Source: Carposina sasakii
Lineage: Eukaryota; Arthropoda; Insecta; Lepidoptera; Carposinidae
NCBI GenBank assembly: GCA_014607495.2
Contig: CP053165.1
Coordinates: 1,792,906-1,856,905 of the forward strand
Length of the DNA: 64,000 nucleotides
Reading direction: 5' to 3'
In this document: positions 44,877-54,570 of the stretch, piece by piece
Layout of the letters: each line of letters starts with the position of its first letter
Numbering within the stretch: position 1 is the first letter of the stretch
The notes under the pieces: model-generated
Databases searched by the model: none
The model's input: only the letters and a program-made list of their open reading frames with translations
What the model was told of the DNA's origin: nothing
Translations under genes and position numbers: made by a program

Positions 44877-45447
44877 TATGATTTTTTATCATCTTTTTTA
44901 GCAAAAAACCTAGCCACGTGTCATGTTTTTTATATTATTTTATTTTCATACTTTTACAAATAGCTACAGCATATCTTTGTAAATAATGCCAGAGTAAGTA
45001 ATAGTACAAAGGTAATGCCAGTAAAAATTTGTACCATAGTGGATGACAATTGAGAGAATTACGGTTGATTTAGAATTAAAATAACCTAACTATATAATGG
45101 AAAAATATTAAAATATATTGAGGTAATAAGACTATGCAGTCCAAAGTCCTACCTACATTTGTATTTATTTTTATTATTACACAGATTTTAATAGTAAAGT
45201 TGATGGTATTCGGGTGAGGTATCCTGATCCTTCCAAAAATATTATATAAACACTTTCTTTATCTTATTTATTTACTTTACATATATTTTATCTAAAACAA
45301 TAAAATATAAATAACTTTAGTTCATAGTGACAAGAATCTGTATAGTAATTTCATAATAATCTGAAAAAAATAATAAGTCCCTTATCAACTATTTATATTT
45401 AATTTTCATATAGCTTATACTTTAACGGTTACATGTTTTGTTTTCAG

Positions 45448-48223
45448 ATCTCCAACATCAAAAAGTACTGAGAAGGCACCTGAGCTGAGCAGTACCACAC
45501 CAATAGCAGATACTCCCAGAGATGTTAAAACTAAAGGTCCAGTCATTAGAGACTCAATCAAAATGGTTGCAAATCAGCTCTTGGATTCACCTAATAATTC
45601 GTCAAAGCCTACGGTCATCAGTGATACTAGAATACCACCCAAACTTAAAAACCAGCTAGCCAATAAACATAAAATAAAAACTCGAAATGAAGATGGACCT
45701 GAACCCATTGAAAATTCTCATGCTGGTATTGCTGTACCAGTTACGATGGAGGAGCTAGAACATGAAAACAAAATAAGTGACATACCAAATGAATCATCTA
45801 CATCTAATGAAGGAATTTCGACGTGGATACTTCTAAGTAATCCTACAAATAAAGATGAGGCTCTATCATCTACAGAACCCACAAAAGCGGAAGATGTTTC
45901 GAAGAAACCCAAACCTGCCTCGAAAAATAAAACGAAAAGACCCCAAACCAATAAGGCACCTGTCAAACGTCCAATTATTGGAAGCACCAATAAATCTGAT
46001 TTAGTGGCTGGAGGTTCTGCAATTAATGAAAATGTTTTCAATAAAATTAAAGATACTGTACTAACTAACGTACAAAAGAATAAAAATACTTCAACCCAGA
46101 AGCCAACTACTATTATTAGTACAACAGCAGCTACCACAGCAGAAATTGTTACATCTAAAAAGGAGACGGTTACGAAAACTTCGAGTTCCGTAACTCCAGT
46201 CACTAAGGTTACTTCTAAACCGACGAAAAAGAAAAATAAAATCAAAGTAAAATCCACTACTACCTCAGCTCCTAATGTGGAAAATGAATCAGCCTTATTG
46301 CCTATGGAACCTAAAGAACAAGAAATCGAGCTAGAAATAAGCACACCGCCTACTACGACAAAAAAACCCAAGAGAAAGAAGAACAAAACTAAGAAACGTA
46401 AAACCAGCAAGCCCAAACCAGAAACTGAAACTAGCATTATTGAGACTAAAACTGGAAATAAAACGAAATCATCTAAACCATCTAAAACTACAAAAAATCC
46501 GGCAAGTATCACTGGTCCAATAACCACGCAACTTTATAATTACTTTTCAAGAGAAGTAATGCCTTCTGTCGGTGTTGGCGTAATAGGTCTGGCTAGTATT
46601 GTTGGGATAGCTAGTTACTTCCTTTATCCATTTGCAGCACCAGTCAGAAGAACGTTTGAAGTGGATAAGAAAGACGATTTGTACAGGCACAATGCTGAAG
46701 AATACGCAAATGAGGGTAACGGTCAGGCTGAAGAGGAAATGCTAGGTACTGTCCTGGCAGGTATGCCAGCACACTCTAAACAGAAATTAAATCCATATGC
46801 TGCCCAAACACCGCAAATGCCTAATAGGTACCCAGCGAAAAAGGAACAAGACATTAGATACCGTCAAGTTGCCACTAACTACGATCCTAAATACAATGTG
46901 CGCTATCCTCAGCAGAAAACTGGATTAGCTCATGGCGCCGTATATCCTGAACCAACATACAATCCTCACCAGTATGAAACCCGGCATGCTTATACACCTG
47001 AAGTGCAATATGCTTTTGACAAAGGCGCTAATACGCAACCTTCATATCAAACTTATCCAGCTGTAGAACCTATTTATGCAGCTCCACAAACGGGACCTTC
47101 AGCTGTAGGAGCTTATGGAAGTGATACTTCAAATTCCGTTGTGTACGGAGTGAAACCGTCAGCTGATACAGATTTTAAACCTGTCTATCCATACAAAGGT
47201 CAATCGTATAGTGAAACAACTAGCAACCCGCCCACCTATCCGCCCACTTCCATGTATTTAGGTTCTAATAATGACTCTGAGCAAGAAGACGTAAAATACG
47301 ACGATGAACAAGGTGAAAGTAATGAATCAATCGACAACAAATTTGTAGTAGGAAATGTACCAAAAGAATTTTCAGAAACTGCCACTCCAGCTGTAGTACC
47401 TGAACATGGGCCTAGAAAATTAAACAGGAAAAGACGAGGAGTTTTACTTCGCAAACGTAGCATTCCTAGTACTATTGAAGAAATTTTAAAAAATGCAAAG
47501 GCAAACAAAGATGATGATATTTTAAGTAATGAAATAGATGAAGCTCTCGGATATCCTATTAGGAACCTTGCACCAGAAATGGAAAAAAGGCCATCTTTGG
47601 ATGCTACTGCTATACCTGATATAAAAGAGTTATCCCCAGTTTTTGCTGGTACTGTTGAACCAAGTAAGGAAACTATTGTGATGGCTAGTGAATCACCCAC
47701 AACCGAAAGTACGGATATTATTGAAAGTGTATCTACAGTACCTATTGATAATGAAAAAAAGGTAACAACAGAATCTGATACGTCAAATGAATTAGACGCA
47801 ACTACGAAAAAATTTAAAGTATATGAAGTTTTCCCTTCCAGTATACCCACTGATGTAACAGATAAAAGTAGTCCTTTAAAAGAAGATCCTAAATCTATAA
47901 CTACAACAAATAATATGAATACTGAAACAACTACGGAGATCAGATCAGAAACAACTTCAACAATCCCTCCACAATCTACAATTACAGACACAAAGATACC
48001 CACTATATCGTTGACCTTAAACCCGAATCCGACTTATAATCCTGAAGTAATTACTTATCCCCCACTTAATCAAGAAGGTGGATTCTTTACGTTCTTAAAG
48101 CGACTTGTGGAGTTCAAATATAGACTTGGCTTGAGCATACTTCAGACCACTTCGGATCAGCTGAATCGATATCTACGCAGTATGGGGAATAACGTAGCAA
48201 ATGCGTCTAAAAAACCACTTTAA
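45448..48223 (+). CDS. Last coding exon of the same large protein
   Basis: The strong acceptor TTTTGTTTTCAG is followed by a frame open from the first base: A completes a Lys codon, then SPTSKSTEKAPELSSTTPIA. It runs 925 codons to TAA, giving 1542 aa after joining. Order: a Lys/Thr/Ser-rich, very basic region (KPKRKKNKTKKRK), LYNYFSREVMPSVGVG leading into a hydrophobic segment (about residues 990-1016 of the joined protein), a long Tyr/Pro-rich stretch (about 1060-1220), paired basic sites RKRR and LRKR near 1278-1288, a Thr/Ser/Glu region and an amphipathic C-terminus. An AATAAA lies at about 48810. Two long minus-strand frames here are shadows of its repetitive codons. Family unknown. Confidence 0.85.
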
Positions 48224-48830
48224 GTTTTTTTTTAGAAAATATTACTAATTATGAATACAAGGACTTAATACAATAAGACATAACCTCAGTGATGTACTTG
48301 AAAACTTATAGGGATGCATTGAATTGTTATTTAAAAAAATATATATAACTTACAATTTTGTCTGAATGTAAAGCCTTACTAAAGCTAAAGCAAAATAGTT
48401 GAATTAATTTGAAAATTTAACTGAAGATAACAAAAAAATGCTACATTAATTTAAGTATATATTTAATTTTATCTGTGAAAACTAAAAACTATTTATTCCA
48501 TTTGTTTTTGAGCAAATTGACGAAGTACTATAGTTTATAATAGAGTCCTAACATTATAAAACAGGGACTAATTTTATTATTAAATAACTTCTAGGAAGTC
48601 TTTCGTAGTTAATAATTATAAAGTTATACAGCTTTTTTATTGTAAAATATATTTATATTTTCAGAACGTTTTCCTCGTCAGACTGTATTTTTGAGGGAAA
48701 CCTACTGAATTTATATTGTGATAGTTTTTAAGTTTTGTACCTAGTTTAAGTATTTGAAACAATGTTAAGTAAGGCATAATAATTATCTTTTTTAGCTATT
48801 TTTAATAGAAATAAATAAATTGATATAAGA
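48224..48830 (+). other. Probable 3' UTR
   Basis: AT-rich sequence after the stop with overlapping AATAAA signals at about 48810-48821. No repeats of the window's families intrude. Confidence 0.5.
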
Positions 48831-48999
48831 GTAAAAATATCATAAAAATATTATTGCCTTATACTTTTTACTTCGAAAATAGTTTGTATGTAAATAAATA
48901 CATAAGTGTATCGTAAAATTATATGTATCCTTTTTGCAATCCTTTCTTTACCTTTTGTAGTGCGCTTTCTGAATCAAAAATTTTAATTAAATATTTACG

Positions 49000-49446
49000 A
49001 AGCGCAAACTCGTTGATATGTGCATCCTGCCTATCCCAACTTACGGGGCACAAACTTGGTCACTAACCGAACATCAGAAGTCCAGGCTCAAGGTTTCTCA
49101 GAGAGCAACGGAACGCAGTATCCTGGAAGTACAGCGCACAGACCGTTTTAGGAACACCATACTGCGCTCTAATACTGGTGTCGCTGACGTAGGCGTGCAG
49201 ACCGCAAGACTGAAGTAGAACTGGGCCGGACACGTATGTCGAATGCACCCAAACACATGGGCAAAGATAGGCACTTATTGGATGCCTACAAACGACAACC
49301 GGCGTAGGGGAAGACCTAGGAGAAGATGGAGGGACAACCTGGACAAGTTTCTGCCGGATTGGGCCACTATAGCGGGAACAAGACAAGTTTGTGCTCAAAT
49401 GCAGAAGGCCTTTGACCAGCAGTGGGACACAGCAAAGGCTATTTAA
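49000..49446 (+). pseudogene. Reverse-transcriptase C-terminus with one internal stop
   Basis: One frame reads MCILPIPTYGAQTWSLTEHQ, RATERSILEVQRTDRFRN, then LK-stop-NWAGHVCRMH, DNRRRGRPRRRWRDNLDKF and VCAQMQKAFDQQWDTAKAI-stop. The premature TAG (49216-49218) stands where relatives have W in LKWQWAGH, so a single TGG-to-TAG change explains it. It contains only the end of the protein. Confidence 0.8.
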
Positions 49447-49559
49447 AAAAAATTAGGTTCTATGCCCACCCGGGTGAGGAAATTTTTCCATTTTCTTTAT
49501 TAATAATTTTATAATATATAATATCTTGACTAAGATAAATTTATAAAAACACTTCTCCA

Positions 49560-49845
49560 TTAATATAATCCGTTAGGATATGGTTGATCGTTTCATCTTT
49601 AAACATTGTGCTGAGGGATTCAGCTTTGTTTGCCGAGATTTGGCTAGTGTATAGCTATCGGGATGAAAAATAACGTTGCCAATATGTAATTTAGAAAAGA
49701 GATGGTAAAATTCGTCATCCGAGTAATTGACCCGGTGGCTCATTGGTTAGAGCACTGGCACGCGGAATGCAGAGGTCGTGGGTTCGATTCCCACCCGGGT
49801 GAGGAATTTTTTTTTCATTTTCTTTATTAATAATTTTATAAAAAA
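49560..49845 (+). mobile_element. SINE with internal tRNA-like promoter
   Basis: 'gggattcagctttgtttgcc' and 'cgtcatccgagtaattgacc' precede 'ggtggctcattggttagagc' (A-box-like) and 'gtgggttcgattcccacccg' (B-box-like), then an A/T-rich end with 'cattttctttattaataatt'. The same 3' end also occurs at 49460-49517. Copies: 17148 and 60325. Confidence 0.68.
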
Positions 49846-49994
49846 TTAGGAGTAAATGGCTGCTACTACATAGCAACTGGAGTTCACTTTATATTATGCA
49901 CGTGATTGTGTCCCCAAAATGAACACAGAGCTGCAGAATTGCAAAGGAGATCCCACACAGGTTAAGGGTGCAGCGGGGCCCGATGTAAAAGATC

Positions 49995-50130
49995 AATGAC
50001 ATATTGCTAGCTCGTGGCCTGAAAGAATGCCTCTGAGATCCTTAGTCGACTCTTATGGCGTGCACAGAACGAGATGCAGCTGATGTATTCCAGTGAAGCT
50101 CCGCATCAGCACAGGCAATTGGAGCTAAAC
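49995..50130 (-). repeat. Family H repeat
   Basis: On the minus strand 'gatgcggagcttcactggaa', 'tacatcagctgcatctcgtt', 'cataagagtcgactaagg'. Confidence 0.6.
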
Positions 50131-50554
50131 TACATTATAATGAGATAAATATTTCAGAATGCCACTAAAGAGGTTAACACTACAAAAATTATACGAACTA
50201 ATTTAAACAACAAAATAGGTAGATGCTCAAAATTTGTTCGTAGCCGTCGCAAACACCCAACAAAGCTCCGGTATCAATGCAAAATTTGGTATTAAAATAT
50301 TCAGGATCACATTTAAATAGGTACCCCGAACACAATGGGGCATCTATTAGAGCGGCCGCAGAATAATTTAGAGCGATACAAACAAAAGAACCCATTTATT
50401 TTGTCCTTTTGAAGAATTAACGCGACCGCTGTCATTGAGCTTTAAATTCAATAGGAATAAAAGAGATAACGAGTTTTTGTAGTCTCCTGAATTTGGCATT
50501 AATTGATCAACAATGATCGTTGAGAAAATATTTTCAACATTTGCTATTATAATC
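50131..50554. other. No supported feature
   Basis: Short frames without motifs; 'cctgaatttggcattaattg' and flanks are not repeated in the window. Confidence 0.25.
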
Positions 50555-50633
50555 ATCATCATCATCATCATCATCAGCCTATTGCAGTCCACTGCTGGAC
50601 GTAGGCCTCCCCCAGGGCACGCCATAAGACAGC

Positions 50634-50835
50634 TGTTAACCGCCATCATCAAGATCGCAGGGGCGCGGGGTCGGAGTGCAACCGGGCCCTCGCCGAACAC
50701 TACCGATCACTCACCGTTCGTCAGATACAGTTGGCGGATAGAAAATATTTACTATTGTAAATCTTAGTTTAAAATAATATACAACTTAAATCTATCAGCG
50801 ACCTACTTCATTCTACATTAATAATCAGCTCAACA
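50634..50835. mobile_element. Solo LTR with 5-bp target duplication
   Basis: The 202-bp insert starts TGTTAACCGCC and ends AGCTCAACA, matching the TGTT..AACA convention of LTRs. It is bordered by ACAGC at 50629-50633 and 50836-50840. Removing it and one ACAGC restores the tail. GC-rich 5' half ('gcaggggcgcggggtcggag'), Inr-like TCAGATACAGT inside. Confidence 0.75.
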
Positions 50836-51464
50836 ACAGCCATGGGGGGTATTTGCCCATAGCCACCACGCTGGGCAGGAAGGTTGACCGCAGTTTGTAT
50901 TTTGGACTAAGGTACCTGCGGCAAATAAGACCCACCTAATTTTAAAACCAAATAACTCAGAAATTATTGTAAAAAAATTAAACAAGTCTAGTTCATATGA
51001 ATGTTTATTTATTTGCGATTAAAATAAAAGGTTAATAGTAATACAAAAATCAGTATGGAAAGAAACATAACCATTTTTAAAAACACTTACAGTGGGCCTT
51101 ATTAAACTACCATAGTAAATTAAGGCCCGAAAATAATTTTTTATTTTCTTATGAAATAATCAACGAAACATAATGTTTATGGCACTTTTCAGCTAATAGA
51201 ACAAATAAAAATGTTTTCTTCACATAATCATAAGAGATAATAACAATGGGCCTTTTTATCCCCCAGGGGGTAATAAGGCCACTGATTAAGTTATCACAAC
51301 ATTTCTTATACTAAGACTAGTAATAACATATTCTAAATCAGACTTTTGATTAGGAACTGTTGGAATTAAATTAGTTTAGAAGTTATCGTACTTCAACCAC
51401 TAAGAATTTACCATTATACACACAAAAATTTAGGAAAAAATAGGTACTCCTTTGGGAACTATAC

Positions 51465-53579
51465 TTATTCATCACAGTTTTGACAGTAAAAAAAATCTTT
51501 ATCATTTTTGGTTAGCCCTAGGCATTCTTCGTGGTACCATATTCTGCATTTAACACACTGTCTCATATCAGACACACGATTTTCATTGCAAGCTGGGCAG
51601 AACCAAGATTCCTCTACCGATAGATTGCTTCTTTTTCTTTTATCCCCTTTAGATCGTTTCTTTTTTTCATTTTCAGTCTTCTTCTCTGATTCTTTGGGTT
51701 TTCTTTTCTTTGTCAACTTATTTTCTTTCAATGTTTCTTGTTCCTTAAACAGATCTTTGGTGACTCGTTGGCCTTTATAATTGATAGCTTTTCTCCTAGG
51801 TTTATTCTTTGTCACAGCGTAGTTTGGCGTTGGTAGTAGTTCTTGAAAAGGAGACCTAAATTTATTGTCTTTGAGGTTCGCCAAAGGTACGTTGTCATCA
51901 GAACCAAAATCATCGCTGTCTTCGATATTTTCTTCAGAACCATATATATTATCCATGGCCAGTGATGATTTGTTTAATGCCAGTTGTGTTATCTGCAATT
52001 CAATATTTGTTTCAGAGTCTGTCTCGGATCCTGAGCTGTAAATTATTGGACGACGATATATAGGAGCCCTGTGAAGTCCTGAAGTGGATGGTTTTGGTGA
52101 CTGGGTCGGAGTAACAATGATTTGTGCCTTCTTTGGTGTTGTTTCTACATCATTCAAGATTTTTTTTTTAGATGATTGAATAGTGTCTTCATGCTCTTGG
52201 TTAGTTAAGACCGACAAATTATTTAGATCCATGGCGCTTTGATCAGGACTTTTCTCGGGTAAATCAGGAAATTGCTCTAAATGAGATTGAGAATCATCCT
52301 CGTTTCGAAGCTGTTCTTCTGGCTGATTGACAGTATAATTATCTGGATGATCTGTGTCTGAGCCTACTAAAGCGCTGGGTTCTGTTGGTGGAGGCAGCTC
52401 TGTTAAAATTGATGGAGCAAATGCCTCGTCAGGTAATATGTCAGGGTTGAAAGGGTACAAGCCCGTAGCTCGAAAACCGTTTACTATATTGTCGTGAGTC
52501 AAACACTGTGACCACACCTTTGTGAAAATTGTATTAAAACTGGTCTTCGTTATGTGTCTTTCAGGATTTTGGTACATGTATCTTAAAACCTCTTGATCCC
52601 AATAATGTTCAAACGACTTATTCACAGATTTGTCCAGAGGTTGCAGCTCGTGCGTAGTATTACTCGGGAGACAATACAGGACTATGTCATGCCGGTCTGC
52701 TTCCTCAACGATCGTGTAATCTAAGTGCGATGACGCTCCATCGAAGATCAACAAAATTTTTCCTTGAGTCTTATATTTTGCCAAATGTTTAATGAACTCC
52801 ACGAATAGTTCAGTTGTCATGCTCCCTTTTGCTGACATCTTCACGAAACTCCCCGCGGGTAAATTGTCACTGAATTCAGGTTTCTGCCTCTGTCCTTTAA
52901 ATATTATCATCGGTGGAATAGCGGTCCCGACAGCATTGACACACATTGCGATCGTGACATTTTGAGCATGTTCTGGCGCTATTAAATGGACTCGTCGAGC
53001 TCCTCTTTGTGCTAGAACAGTCTGTTGACTATGAACAGTCAACCGACATCCCTTTTCATCTATGTTGTAAAGTCTTTGCGGGTGTGTTATAATTTCAAGC
53101 TCGTCATAAATTTTTTTGATTTCTGAGAAGTGTTGGCTAACGATTGGTCTGTTTAGCTTTTGCGCCCTAGCTGGATTCATGAACTGTGCCTTTCTCTTTG
53201 AAATTTCTGGATGCCGTTTCAAAAACATCTTTAGCCAGTCTTTGCCAGCAAGGCCAATGTCTGCGTTGAAGTTATGTTTTAGCTCATATTTTTCACAAAA
53301 GATGAATGCTTGCCTGCGAATAAGCTTTGGAGTAAGTGGCATCCCTATATTTGCAAATCTTATGATTCTGTTGACAAGATCACATTCTTGAGCTTCAGTC
53401 ATAATTGAACGGCGTCCTAAACATCGCATTGTATTTCCACTTTTCAAGTGGTTCCTTAGCGTACGTCTAGGTATATTATATCGCTCTGCTGCACCACGCT
53501 GCGTCAACTGCCCTCGTTGTACGGCTGCCATAGCAGAACGCAAGTTTTCTTGAGTCCACGGAGCTCGACGTGGAGGCAT
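51465..53579 (-). CDS. Tigger/pogo-type DDE transposase with C-terminal PHD finger
   Basis: A 704-aa protein starting MPPRRAPWTQ. An in-frame ATG nine codons upstream lies across a likely acceptor, so I prefer this start. Residues 6-48 form a psq-type helix-turn-helix (QRGAAERYNIPRRTLRNHL). Residues 60-130 look like the CENP-B second helix-turn-helix. The DDE_1 core runs about 165-370 with D174 (YNIDEKG), D280 (LIFDGASSH) and D316 (LQPLDKSVN), 35 residues between the last two. An acidic, Ser-rich linker follows, then a basic Lys-rich patch (about 610-655), then a C4HC3 PHD finger in the last 45 residues (CPAC, CVKC, HEEC, CQNC). It would act in the nucleus, cutting and pasting the element. 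All catalytic and zinc residues are present, so activity is plausible but untested. Confidence 0.93.
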   Translation of the reverse strand: MPPRRAPWTQENLRSAMAAVQRGQLTQRGAAERYNIPRRTLRNHLKSGNTMRCLGRRSIMTEAQECDLVNRIIRFANIGMPLTPKLIRRQAFIFCEKYELKHNFNADIGLAGKDWLKMFLKRHPEISKRKAQFMNPARAQKLNRPIVSQHFSEIKKIYDELEIITHPQRLYNIDEKGCRLTVHSQQTVLAQRGARRVHLIAPEHAQNVTIAMCVNAVGTAIPPMIIFKGQRQKPEFSDNLPAGSFVKMSAKGSMTTELFVEFIKHLAKYKTQGKILLIFDGASSHLDYTIVEEADRHDIVLYCLPSNTTHELQPLDKSVNKSFEHYWDQEVLRYMYQNPERHITKTSFNTIFTKVWSQCLTHDNIVNGFRATGLYPFNPDILPDEAFAPSILTELPPPTEPSALVGSDTDHPDNYTVNQPEEQLRNEDDSQSHLEQFPDLPEKSPDQSAMDLNNLSVLTNQEHEDTIQSSKKKILNDVETTPKKAQIIVTPTQSPKPSTSGLHRAPIYRRPIIYSSGSETDSETNIELQITQLALNKSSLAMDNIYGSEENIEDSDDFGSDDNVPLANLKDNKFRSPFQELLPTPNYAVTKNKPRRKAINYKGQRVTKDLFKEQETLKENKLTKKRKPKESEKKTENEKKKRSKGDKRKRSNLSVEESWFCPACNENRVSDMRQCVKCRIWYHEECLGLTKNDKDFFYCQNCDE

Positions 53580-53592
53580 TTTTATTCGATCT

Positions 53593-53822
53593 GTGAGTAG
53601 AAACAAAAATCAAGTTGTATAACAAAGGTCGGTTAATAAGGCCCATGACCTACTGTAGTGGGCCTTATTAGACGCATAACATGCTTTATAAAATCATCAA
53701 TTTAGAACGAAATTAAACACTTATTTTTGATTAATAGCATAGAAAATAACTAATTTGATGTCTAATGTTTAATAAAATTACGTTACTTTATAGCTTAATA
53801 ACAATTAAATCAAAATACTTAC
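53593..53822 (-). other. Proposed 5'-UTR intron of the transposase gene
   Basis: On the minus strand a consensus donor AAAT|GTAAGT at 53822 and acceptor TCTACTCACAG ending at 53593 bound 230 nt. The start codon lies 13 bases into the next exon. The first exon would lie in the CpG-rich patch at about 53860-53960. Confidence 0.6.
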
Positions 53823-54479
53823 ATTTCTTTATCACCAAATTTTATAAATCCGAGCGGTGTAGCGCACCCTGTCACAAATCGTTCACTACTGGCAAGATGG
53901 CGGCGCGCGGCGGCCGCGCGCTACCAACACAGCGAACCTAACGGTCTTGTGCATCTGTGAGTCAAGTTCGAACCGGAATTGAAATATTTTTGCGCGAGTT
54001 TTCAAATGTGGGCTTTATTACCCTCCGGGACTTATTTGCCGCAGGTACCTTATGTTGTCAACACGGGAGGCGCTGCAGCCCACCTCCCTGAAACCCTTAA
54101 TCGCCTCGTACGATACCCACGGGCAGGCAGGGGTGGTACAAACTCTACTCTGCCGGCACCACGCTACTTTTATAATAGTAACAACTAATACCCGAGGAGG
54201 GTTGGCGTCAGGCAGGCAGCTGGCCATAAAACAAATGCCAAATCTTTGTCAATATGAGTTTAGAAAGAAATCAAATTGCGCCGACGCCATAAATAATGAT
54301 ATAAAGGTAGGAAGATGATGATGACCAATTACCAACTTACGAATGACACAAAAAGTTATAATCAAACTTTTCCTGCAACAAGGCGAAGAATAGAAAGGTA
54401 AGGTTCTTTTAAATTATAAAACTACTTTTTAACATATTATAGACTCGTACGGCTACGAGTATAAATAATGATGTCCCCA

Positions 54480-54570
54480 AAAAATATATTGGTAATGGCG
54501 GCCAATCTCAACGGAGATTTGCCAACTGCACAGGAGATATTATTATAGTGCACAAATGTGTGTGTACGAA
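54480..54570 (-). repeat. Fragment of SINE body (family K)
   Basis: 'cggccaatctcaacggagat', 'caggagatattattatagtg' and 'cacaaatgtgtgtgtacg' match the body at 56690 and 58230. Confidence 0.5.

Larger units (their letters stand above)
43191..45447 (+). other. Proposed intron with repeats
   Basis: The donor GTAGAT is weak; the acceptor TTTTGTTTTCAG is strong. The intron holds a retroelement tail (43755-43880), a SINE (43935-44175) and a family I DNA element (44488-44876). A poly(A) signal soon after the donor would allow an unspliced short transcript. Confidence 0.6.
50910..54050 (-). mobile_element. Tigger/pogo-like DNA transposon, apparently complete
   Basis: The 3141-bp element has inverted ends AGGTACCTGCGGCAAATAAG, identical over at least 20 bases at both termini. 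It is flanked by TA at 50908-50909 and 54051-54052, the Tc1/mariner-pogo target. The flanks rejoin as 'tttggactatgttgtcaaca', the sequence seen uninterrupted in other family F copies. The transposase is uninterrupted. A motif GGGCCTTATTA recurs in the non-coding ends. All of this suggests recent insertion. Confidence 0.92.
50555..54320. repeat. Retroelement tail interrupted by a solo LTR and a Tigger element
   Basis: Pieces at 50571-50633, 50841-50909 and 54051-54320 line up into one family F/G tail: 'gcctattgcagtccactgct', 'gggtatttgcccatagccac', 'tttggacta' + 'tgttgtcaacacgggag', 'gaggagggttggcgtcaggc' and a final gatgatgatg. The gaps are the two insertions listed next. Confidence 0.82.

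Noticed and set aside
45718..46527. 269-codon minus-strand frame
   Set aside because: Shadow of the Thr/Lys/Ser-rich plus-strand exon; its Val/Leu/Phe run is the complement of acc/aaa/tct-rich codons.
47236..48003. 255-codon minus-strand frame
   Set aside because: Shadow of the same plus-strand exon, with no motif.
53597..53606. Upstream ATG adding MFLLTDRIK to the transposase
   Set aside because: It lies across a consensus splice acceptor (CTACTCACAG), and the MPPRRAPW start matches the usual N-terminus of the DNA-binding domain.
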